From Corythucha ciliata (taxonomy: Eukaryota; Arthropoda; Insecta; Hemiptera; Tingidae): a stretch of 64,000 bases of DNA. The stretch's first letter is position 1. Each line of letters opens with the position of its first letter. Positions 55,261 through 64,000 of the stretch are shown here, piece by piece. The notes under the pieces were generated by a model. That model was not told the origin of the DNA and ran no database searches. It was given only the letters and a program-made list of their open reading frames with translations. The position numbers and the translations under genes were made by a program. Location: positions 56,645,952-56,709,951 of the forward strand of contig CM075941.1 in assembly GCA_038030265.1 (NCBI GenBank). The letters run 5' to 3'.

Positions 55261-55792
55261 ACTTAGCACAGATAAATCATTTCATAAACAAATTGTAAGG
55301 ACCTTTGCAGCCGACTCACCGTGAAATTGCTACATTCGGTAATGAAAATCATCGAAATTGCAAGTTTATGGTCCAAATATCAGTGAAATAACACGTTTGT
55401 AGTCTTTTTATTACGCGAAATTGCTAGTTCCCGGGACCTTTAGTGGGCGTGGAGTGTTAGCCGGTTGGAGTAGCGCACAAAGCCTCGAAATTACGTCATT
55501 CAAAGATGAATATTGAGTATTCTAAAGCGCCCATGGGGAGGGTTTTGGGGGTCAGAACCCCTCCCCCCCACTTCAACTTCAGTCCAGCATAGTTGAGAAA
55601 TAAAAATAAGGAATAAATAAATAAATAAAATAAAATGAATAAAAAAAGTAAAGGAACAAAAACAAACAAACAAACAAATAAAACCAACGAAGCAATGATA
55701 ACCTGATTTGTTTGATCCTAAAATTTCGTTATTTAGCAATTTAGCCCCGCTAAGTAACTATCCACGCCATCAATGCTATTCATACCACTGTA
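55261..55792. other. intervening sequence with a repeated terminal motif
   Basis: The block cccatggggagggttttggg (near 55530) recurs inverted near 63330-63360, so it is part of an interspersed repeat end. A taaa/caaa-rich simple stretch lies at 55600-55685. No gene is seen. Confidence 0.5.
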
Positions 55793-57215
55793 CAGGCATG
55801 GATTCAGGATTTGTTCAAGATAAAGGGGCTTGAGAAATTCTACTAAAAATGACTTGACAGCCATTCGCTGCCTAAAAATAGCTGAATTAGTTATTACCAC
55901 CATAAAGAATCCTAGGCTGCCCATAATCGCACTCCAAAATGGCAAAACCAACTATTTGTGCCATAAAAATAGCAAAAACTGACTTCCCGCGCTCTGAAAA
56001 TGGCTAAACCACCGGTTCGTACGGCCCTGAAAAGCCATGAAAATTGCTAAATCGACCATTCGCGTGGTAAAAATAACCAAACCGACAATTCGCGCCTCGG
56101 CTTGAGGACTATTTGCTCGCTAAGAACGGTTAAACTGACTATGCGCGCCCAGGGAAATAGCCTAAACAGATGATACCTGACCTGTGAATACCAAAATCGA
56201 CCATTCGCGTACCATGAATGGCTAAACTGACCAATCGCTCCTTAAAAATGGCAACACTGACGAATTCCGCCTTGAAAAAAGCTAAACTGATTATAATTTG
56301 TGCGCTAAAAATAGCGAAATTGGCGATTCTCGCTCTGAAAATGTCCAAGCTGACTTCAAGAGTCCTAAAAATGGATCAAACTGACAATTTGCCCACTGAA
56401 AATGCCTTAATAAATGATTCCTCCTCAAATGGCAAAATCAACCACACTCGCGCCAAAATTGGCCAAACTGACGGTTCTCGCGCCTTTGCGTATTATTCAC
56501 GCTCTGTAAATGGCAAAACGGACCCTACGTGCCCTAAAAATGGCCAGACTGGGCATTCAAGCCCTAAAAAGGCGAACTGACAATTTGCGCCTTAAAATTT
56601 CCCAACTGGCTATTCACGCCATAAAATTGACAAAAATGACTTTATGTGTGTGGTCTATTTAAAAATAGTTAAACTGACGATTCGCGCCTTGAAAAGCGCT
56701 GAACAGATTATTCCTGCCCTGATAATGGCAAAAACATTCGCGCTTCAAAAGTAGACAAACTGAGCCTTCACGTCTTAAAAATGTCTAATTCGTGCGCTAA
56801 ATAAATAAATAAAAAACTGGCTATACACACGCTAAAAATGGCATCGGTCGTACTCAGACGCGGATCCAGGATTTGCTCTATAATCGCACCCAAAAAGGCA
56901 AAACTGACTATTCGTGCATTGAAAATGACTATTTGCGCCCTTAAAATTGGCATTTACCACTCTAGCCGAAATGACTTCACGCGCCCTAAAAATAGCCAAA
57001 CTGGCGATTCCCGCTCTTATAATGCCCAAAATGACTCTTAGGCGGCCTGGAAATGCCTCAACAGATTATTCCCGACCATATTGACCATTTGCGCGCCAAG
57101 AATGGTCAAAATTCGTGCCTAATTGGCTTGAATTGCACCTTGACGAATCACGCCCTGAAAATGGCAAAATCTACCAGTCGCGCGCCAAAAATGCCCTAAC
57201 TGACCACTATCACTT
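55793..57215 (+). repeat. ~30-bp array, aaatggccaaactgac type
   Basis: Units contain cgcgccctaaaaatggccaa followed by actgac or close variants. The left edge begins caggcatggattcaggattt. The related motif cagacgcggatccaggattt occurs at 56857 and 63713, and caggcgcggatccaggattt at 63377, so these look like element ends. No 8-bp duplication was found. Confidence 0.75.
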
Positions 57216-57243
57216 TGGTTAGACGTCCAATAAATTTTATACC

Positions 57244-57680
57244 CTATGACAAGTGCCTATGACAAGTGCCTATGACAAGTGCCAAGTGTACTGGAAATTC
57301 AAGCATTGTGTAACGTGCGCTACGCAAGGGAGACAAAGGTTGCCGGTCCCGAGGTTGCCTAACATTACAGCATGGGACAGAGGGCTGAGCAAAGAGTCCA
57401 AAGCTCACTTGAACGGCACGGCAAGTGTCGCAATAGGCGACCAGGTTGAAGCGCCGAAATGAAAGAGTCGATCGCCAGCCGCCGGCTCGAGTGTGCCTCG
57501 GCCGCTCGGTTAGTTCCCTCAGTGTCATTGTGCCCTCCCCCCCCCCCGGTAGTTAACAAGTTCTAAGAGGTTTTTGATTGTTAGTTAAGTTAATAAAGTT
57601 AGAGCGTTAACTCGTGATTTGATTATTTTGTCCTGTCTCCCCTGTAGCGGTCCCAAAAGCCCCAAAAATCCCCCCGTTAC
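57244..57680 (-). mobile_element. possible solo LTR or other insertion within the array
   Basis: This GC-richer segment interrupts the array. On the minus strand it begins TGTAACGGGGGGATTTTTGG and ends in repeated cacttgtcatagg units, a TG...CA layout like a solo LTR of about 430 bp. No matching target duplication was found, and there is no second copy in the window. The three-fold 13-bp repeat tatgacaagtgcc (57244-57282) marks the left edge. Confidence 0.3.
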
Positions 57681-57689
57681 AATTGCAAT

Positions 57690-58290
57690 TGGCCAAAACT
57701 GACTCTATGCTCCCTAGAAATAGCTTAACTGACTTTATTTATCGCTCTAAAAACAGCAAAACTGATCATTTCGACTGGTAAAACTGATGATTCGAGCACG
57801 GAAAACATCACACTGACTATTGATGCCTTAGAAATAACCAAACTAACAGTTTAGGTAATCAAAATGGCCAAACTGGCTATTCATGCCCTAAAATTAGTAA
57901 AACCAACTCTACAGCGGTTCATTAATGGTTGAACTGGCAATTCGCGCTTTAAAAGGCCCTACACGGATAATTCGTGTCCTGAAAATGGCATGGAGCTTTC
58001 TGTGCCATGCAAATGTCTAAACTGACGATTCGTACACTAAAAATATCACAGCTGAATATTTCAGACCTAAAAATGGCATACTCGTACCAGAAGTTCACGG
58101 TCGGAAAATTGGCCAGACTGATCATTTGTGCCAATTTGTGCAAAGTGGCTATCGACACCCCAAAAAACTGATCCTTCGCACCTTGAAAACGGCGAAACTT
58201 TGGGCAATTGGTTTAAAATACACCCGAACTGATCATTTGTGCCTTTGTAGACGGCTTGAATGACGAATCGTGCCATGCTGCTCGCTCTAT
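57690..58290 (+). repeat. ~30-bp aaatggccaaactgac array, continued
   Basis: This has the same unit type as 55793-57215 and resumes after the insertion. Units become more diverged toward 58290. Confidence 0.7.
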
Positions 58291-59190
58291 AACGTGGCTT
58301 GACATTCGCAAGGCAGTTTTATGGTGTAGAGCCCGAATGTGTTGAATTTTTTGCGGACCCAGTGAAGCACTCGGGCATGGCTGGGCGGTATACGCGTACG
58401 CGAATGACAATGCGTGGGTCCCCACCTGAGCGTCAGGGACAAATGAATTACTTGAATATTACGTATCTTGCATAAAATTCCCCTCCTTATGGGAATTCAT
58501 TTTTTGAAATTATTGAATTGTACTTAATATGTATTATAAAATTATCTATTTATACATATACTTTTGTAATTTGAAAACCCCTCCCAAGAAAAAGTCCTGG
58601 GCACGCCACTACTCTAAACATTGCGAGGTCATCAATTCCCCAAAACTCAGAGATTCCGTTTTTTTTTTGTGACAGCGGAACTCCAGCAAGCTGGCCACGA
58701 CAGCGCCCACAGTCTCGATGAATAGCCACAAAATTGCAACATTTTAAAGCTATACAGGCCATCATTTTTCCGTATTTTTGTCACTATCAACATTTTTCGT
58801 ATTTTTGTCACAATTCACATTTTTGCGTCACTAAAAACCCAATTTCACGGCTGTTTGTTGCCCAATTTTGTTGTAATTGATCCTGAAAACCCAATATCGC
58901 GGGGTATAGCGAACCTAATTCAAAAGCTAATTTTGAGGTTATTAGTCCCCTAAAATTCATTTTTGCAGATCTGGCTCACTTAAAACACCGATTGCTCGGA
59001 TTTCGCGAGGAAATCGTGAAATTCCCGAAACTTTTTCCGTGAAACTTAACCGGGGTCTCAGATTGACAGATTATGGGCGTGGAAATGTTTTTCAGTGGTA
59101 AAATCAGCAGTTTCACAGTCCTTGTGAACTAGATATTCTGTAACTGAGCCAAATGTGATGTCCGGTCAAAGATGAGGGGAGGGGGTGTTC
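58291..59190. other. mixed repeat remnants
   Basis: The sequence aaaagtcctgggcacgccac (near 58590) resembles a transposon right end. Degenerate caattttg/aaaaccc repeats follow at 58780-59040. No gene is supported. Confidence 0.4.
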
Positions 59191-59515
59191 CGGAGAGAAC
59201 CAACTTCACGAGAATGGCTCTTCAAGAACCGATTTCGTGGGGTTTAATCGTTAAAAGAAGAAAAAAAAAGTCTTGAGGGTTTGGCTCTGCTTTGCTGGTT
59301 CGGCTTTTTAAAAACCGCACTCTCGGGTTTGACTCCTGACAACCCAATTTTTGCGGATTGAACCAACTTTACGGGTTTGGCACTTCAATAAACCAATCTC
59401 AAGGGCTTTAGTCGTTCAAAAAACCAATCTTGATGGTTTGTATCTTCAAGCAACAGATTTCGCGCGTTATTTGACTCAATAAACAACAATGTTACGGGTT
59501 TGTCTCTTCGACAGT
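59191..59515 (+). repeat. ~30-bp gggtttggctcttc array
   Basis: Units resemble cgggtttggctcttcaaaaa followed by accaatttc. The same family, partly inverted, is at 27820-28085 and 63430-63710. Confidence 0.6.
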
Positions 59516-59960
59516 TCCAAGGGTAAAATCGGCTGTTCCCTGAGCGAAATTCACAGATTATGCGATGAAATTTACAGTTTCAAGGACGAAATTGACAGTT
59601 GTAACTTACTAGGACGAAATTGACAGTTTCTCGAACGAAATGTACAGGACGAAATTGACAGTTTCCAGGACAACATTGATAGTTTGTAGGACAAAATGCT
59701 ACAGGCTCAATGGAATAATCAGTTTCCAGTGCACTACGGAGAAATAAAAGAAGAAATAAAATTGACGGTACTGTAGGAGAGAATTGATAGATTGACAGTT
59801 TTGAACGTCGAAATTGACCGTTTCAAGGGTGAAATCGGCTGTTTCCAGGACGAAATTATAACAATTTATACGATGAAATTGAAAGCTTCCAGGACGAAAT
59901 TTACAGTTTCTCGAACGAAATTTACAGTTTCTCGAACGAAATTGACAGTTTATAGGACCT
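59516..59960 (+). repeat. ~21-bp array, gacgaaattgacagtttc type
   Basis: Units such as aggacgaaattgacagtttc and tcgaacgaaatttacagttt repeat about every 21 bp, with several irregular units. No gene is seen. Confidence 0.7.
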
Positions 59961-60031
59961 TGACAGGGTTGAAAGGAATTTGACCTTTTTGGGATATACT
60001 TTCCACGATTCCACTCACGGTTCCACTCATC

Positions 60032-60154
60032 GTTCATCGTGCTTGAAGACCTAATTTACACACGCCGTGCGGTAAAGAGTGAACTCTTTTACCGTATTAC
60101 CGTGAACTCTTTACCGCACGGCGTGTGTAAAGTAGGTCTTTACGCACGATGAAC
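60032..60154. mobile_element. 123-bp near-perfect foldback element
   Basis: Long arms carry gttcatcgtgc, acacacgccgtgcggtaaag and gtgaactcttt, with their reverse complements (ctttaccgcacggcgtgtgt, gcacgatgaac). They meet around a few central bases near 60095. It could form a strong cruciform or hairpin. It is probably a MITE. Confidence 0.7.
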
Positions 60155-61400
60155 ATCTGCTTAAACACTTCTTTAAGAATGATCTTAGGAATATCAGATT
60201 ATACGCCTAGGCAAGAAAGCGATTTTGTGGAGGCCGAGAGAAAAAATTGGACGGGCGAGGTGTAGCCGAGCCTGGCCTTTTCTCGAGACCCCAAAATCAC
60301 TTTTTTGACGCGATGTGTACAGTATTTTTTTTTTTTAAACATGGGCTGATTTGTTGGGCCACGGCGGTAAAGTGAGTGTTTTATCCCCTAGAAGCTCTAA
60401 AATAATCAGCTGTTTTAAAAAAATAGTATCTTACATATAACGAGACACGATGCGAGAACTTTGTTTGGCTGGCGAGGCAAAGCCGAGTCGGCTAAATGAG
60501 TACGAGCAAGTTAATTGAGTTATTCACGATATTTTTCGCGCGACAAGTGAAATAATAATATATTTCACTACAAGTGAGGGAAGTGGAGTTTAACGAGACG
60601 GGGCCGAGTGAGCTAAAAACAACGAGCAGAGTGAAAGCTTCTTCCTCACGAGTTGTGGATATTATTTTTCGCACGACCAACAGGTTTAATTGTCTTTCCT
60701 GCAAGTGTTCGGAGGTAAGGGTACGCTAATTGAATACAGAACTTTTTTTCACTTTCCTTCACTAGTGAGTGAAAACCTTCATGTTTCCTTCGTTTGCGAG
60801 GGAAAATGTGAAATTATTGGCATTCTGCCTTACTTTCCTTCACTAGTGACTGAAAAAAAAAAAAATACTTTTTTCACCTAGCTTATCTTCTCCAAGTAAA
60901 AATCAACTTCCCTCTTGAGGTACCTGGGCCCCAATCACAAATTTAGCCTTTTGCATACAAAAACATTAAAACCCTTAACAGCGCTTAAACAGACACTGTC
61001 GACCCAGCCCTTGAGTGCAAAAATGGCGATTTTAGCACAGAAACTGTGATCTTACTATGCTCTAATATTGTGATTTTGGCCAAAAACTGGCAATTTTAGC
61101 ACTAAGCTGGGGGATTTCTGGTGTTTTTTGTTCAGAGATGCAAATTCGGAAACAATTGGCTTTTCAGTTGCGTCAAATGTGCGAAAACGTTATTTTAGGG
61201 TGCAAAAACTGCGAAATTGGTCTTTGAATTATATATCACCCTAGCGAAATTCGTGTTGTGGGCAACAAAAATCCTTGTAATTATATTTTGCTTTTGTGAG
61301 TGCCGACGAAACAAAATGTGGTTATCATGCAGAATTTATACTTTCAACACGTTATCTAGGGGTAGGCAGCTGCCTATCGCTGCCCCCCTCTGGCTACGCC
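60155..61400. other. no recognised gene
   Basis: The phrases cgaggtgtagccgagcctgg (60258) and cgaggcaaagccgagtcggc (60473) are related repeats. cctcactagtgag-like inverted motifs occur near 60760 and 60840. Nothing coding is supported. Confidence 0.45.
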
Positions 61401-61408
61401 ATTGAAGC

Positions 61409-63201
61409 CTCTAGCGTACCGAGGCAGGGGCGAGGGGGCGGACCACCCCGGGCCCCTGAAAAGCTTAAAGATGAAAAAAATCGGGCTTTTTAAGAGGAAC
61501 GAATGGCTAAAATCGCTTGTAAAATTGAGAAAAACGCTGATTCGCGGCTGAAATTGAAAAAATTACTAAAATTTGCGGCTGTTAACATCGAGAAAAAGTG
61601 TTATGTAATTCACAGCTGAAATTGAGAACACGCGTATTCTTTTCAATTTTGTTCCATTGGCCGACTAGTTTCTTCGACTATAGTAACTTCGCAATGCAAT
61701 GAGACAAACTTAGTTAAGAAACGCCAATTTGTGGAAAGAATACACAAAAAGTGCTAATACGGAGCTAAAATTGAAGGGAAAGCACGCAAAAATTGAGCAA
61801 AATGTCTGAAATTGAGCAAAACTAGTTCTGTCGGCCCAAAAACGAAGAAAAACACTAATTCGTGGCTAGAATTGTGATTAAACGCATGAATGTGCGGCTT
61901 TAAAACTTGAGAAATACCCCTAGTTCACGCCTGACATTGAGAGAACAAGGGTGAAATCGGGACTGAAATTGGGGAAAAGCCCTAATTCACGCGGCTAAAA
62001 CTGAGAAAGGCGCTAATTCAAGGACAAAAAAGAGAAAAACGCGAATTCGCGTCTTAAAAATGGAGAAACACGCTAATTCACATCTAAAATTGTGATAAAG
62101 TGCTACAATTCAACAGCTGTAAAAATGGAAATGGAAAAAAAAAAACAAAAAAAACTCATGAATTCCGGTTTACGGATAAAAACGAAAAAAAAAACGCTAA
62201 AAATCGCAGCAAAATCTAAGAAAATGTGCTAATTCACTGCTAAAATAGACAAAAAACCCCTTATTCACAGCTGAAAATGAAAAAACGCCAACGGCGTGAA
62301 ACGGAGACAAACGCGAATTCGCGCCTAAAAGTGGAGGAAAACTCTAATTCACAGCCAAGATATGAAAAATTGCGATTTCACGGATAAAATCGAGAAAAAG
62401 CGCTATAATTCGCATCTAAAGTTGAGAAATGTGCTCATTCACAGCTGAAATTGAGGGTAGAAAAGGCTAATTCACAGCAGAAATTGAGAGAACACCAACT
62501 CGCGGATTCCTGAGGCTACTTGGGGAATAAAATTGAGAAAAAACGCTAATTCAAGCGGCTAAAACTGTGAAAAAGCGCTAATTCGCGAGTAGAGAAAAAC
62601 ACGAATTGGTGTTTTAAATGGAAAAAAGCGCCAATTAACGGTTTAAATTTTTAAAAATTGCTAATTTCCGGATAAATTCGGGGAAAAGTACTCAAACGCT
62701 ACCTAATTTGTGGATTCTTGAGGCAACTTCACGGCTGAGAGCTTATAAAAAGCGCCGATTCACAGCTAAAAATGAGAAAATGAGCTAATTCACGGATAAA
62801 ATTGAGGAAAAAGCTATAATTCGCAGTATTATAGCTATTAAAATATGCTAGTAGAATTGAGAAAAACCAATCATTCGCAGTTTAAATTGAGACGCATGTG
62901 CGGTGGCCCCCCACCTACTAATTTTATTATTATTTTTATGTTCCGACACACATGGTGAAAAATAAAAAGAGTTCGGTTTTATCGTTTCAACCCGTTTCAA
63001 CAAAGAATCGTAATTATTTAAATAGGAGATCCTAAAATCTCTACACGTGTACACTGTTTTCGGAGGCAATTTCGTGGCTAAAATTGAGAAAAATATGTAC
63101 TTCCAACGCTACTAAAGAGTATTATTCCTAGTTTAATTAGAGACTAGAGGGCCTCCTAGAGATTTCCGCCCCGGGCCCCGATAGGTGTTGTTCCGCCACT
63201 G
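61409..63201 (+). mobile_element. array-carrying element E
   Basis: The unit begins CTCTAGCGTACCGAGGCAGG and ends GTTCCGCCACTG, as in D (inverted) and F. ATTGAAGC (61401-61408) and AATGGAGC (63202-63209) agree at six of eight positions. The interior is a plus-orientation ~30-bp array (61490-62890). It is interrupted near 62900-63060 by a small unrelated piece. Confidence 0.68.
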
Positions 63202-63376
63202 AATGGAGCGGTATAACTACCAACGGCATCAAATTGTATAATCAAAATCAAATTGTATAGTTCCCGTTCTGTTATTTTCTATAGTTATTTATTTCATTTC
63301 ATTTTTTTGTCTGAAATACTCTGGGAAGGGTTCTGACCCCCAAAACCCTTCCCATGGGCACGCAACTGACTGGCAC
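63202..63376. other. short AT-rich segment and inverted repeat end
   Basis: It contains a duplicated aaattgtata block and the inverted copy of the 55530 motif (ccaaaacccttcccatgggc). No gene is seen. Confidence 0.4.
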
Positions 63377-64000
63377 CAGGCGCGGATCCAGGATTTCGTC
63401 AAGGGGGGGAGGCTAGACTTAAATTCCCCACCCCTACCCCTTACGTCCAAATATCACGGATTGAACACACCGCAAAAACCAATTCCGTGGTTTTGGCTAC
63501 TTCAATAACAAAATTTGCCGGTTTGGCACTTTTTGAGACCAAATTTGTCGGATTTCGTAGGTCAGAAACCAATTTCATGGGGCTGGCTCCCTTAAGACAA
63601 GCCAATTTAACGGGATTTCACACCTTTTTAGAGGATAAATGAGCGTACTGGCTCGTTTTAAAGAGAAATTTCACGGCTCTGGCTGTTTTTAAAAACAAAA
63701 TATCGCAGGGTCCAGACGCGGATCCAAGATTTAGTCAAGGGAGAGGCTTATCAAATTGTGTACTTCGCTCTTATAAAAATGGCTTGCTATCAATTCACTG
63801 CATATTACCACCTTAAAACGCCTTAAAAATTGCCAAACGGGCAATTACCGCTTTAAAAAAAAAAAAAAAAAGCCCAACGGACTTCACGCGGTCTAAAAGT
63901 GACTAGACTGACGGTTCGTGCAGCCCTGAAAATGCATGAAAAGATCATGAATCCCGCTATGAAAAAGGCTAAATCTTCCATTCGCGAGCTCAACTAGCTA
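63377..64000 (+). repeat. two element ends with array units, running off the window
   Basis: Ends caggcgcggatccaggattt (63377) and cagacgcggatccaagattt (63713) each start a block. The first contains ~30-bp gggtttggct-type units. The second contains aaaatggc/actgac units like the 55793 array and continues past 64000. Confidence 0.55.

Overview
The window is eukaryotic genomic DNA, most likely from an arthropod. It has spliced genes, an R1-clade LINE, two BEL/Pao retrotransposons, a Ty3/Gypsy fragment, a two-gene ISL2EU-type DNA transposon, many short inverted-repeat elements, and long AT-rich minisatellite arrays. R1-clade LINEs are best known from arthropods, but I cannot name the species. 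Nothing looks bacterial, and there are no CRISPR arrays or operons.

The only host gene I can support lies on the minus strand. Two exons, 30618-30943 and 12108-12276, join in phase across an 18,341-bp intron. They encode the membrane-spanning start of a Popeye-domain protein (POPDC/bves family). The later Popeye exons were not found and probably lie left of position 1. Most of the window is therefore intron or upstream sequence of this gene, filled with mobile DNA. All four recognisable retroelements lie on the plus strand, antisense to it.

Layout: a ~30-bp array (95-955); a broken R1 LINE (about 1090-3268); an almost intact BEL/Pao element, BEL-1 (3552-10334); small foldback elements (10784-11270); bves exon B (12108-12276); an ISL2EU-type transposon with a THAP/DDE transposase and a convergent SWIM/YqaJ nuclease gene (about 13.3-16.9 kb); sparse sequence with a MITE and a THAP relic (17-20 kb); arrays and BEL-2 (22737-27814, intact 5-bp target duplication, integrase core deleted); a nested array element (28775-30263); bves exon A (30618-30943); nested array elements (33031-35837); a Gypsy relic (37473-39557); and from 40.8 kb to the end mostly minisatellites carried inside transposon-like units.

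The most striking structure is the set of array-carrying elements. At least seven units of 1.5-4.2 kb have hAT-like ends and are flanked by 8-bp duplications, four of them perfect (GCCATCTC, ATTCAATG, ACCAGGAC, GAAATCAC). Their interiors are mostly 20-bp or ~30-bp tandem repeats, and some are nested inside one another. This suggests that non-autonomous hAT elements have captured and spread minisatellites here. One family keeps a hAT transposase relic at its end.
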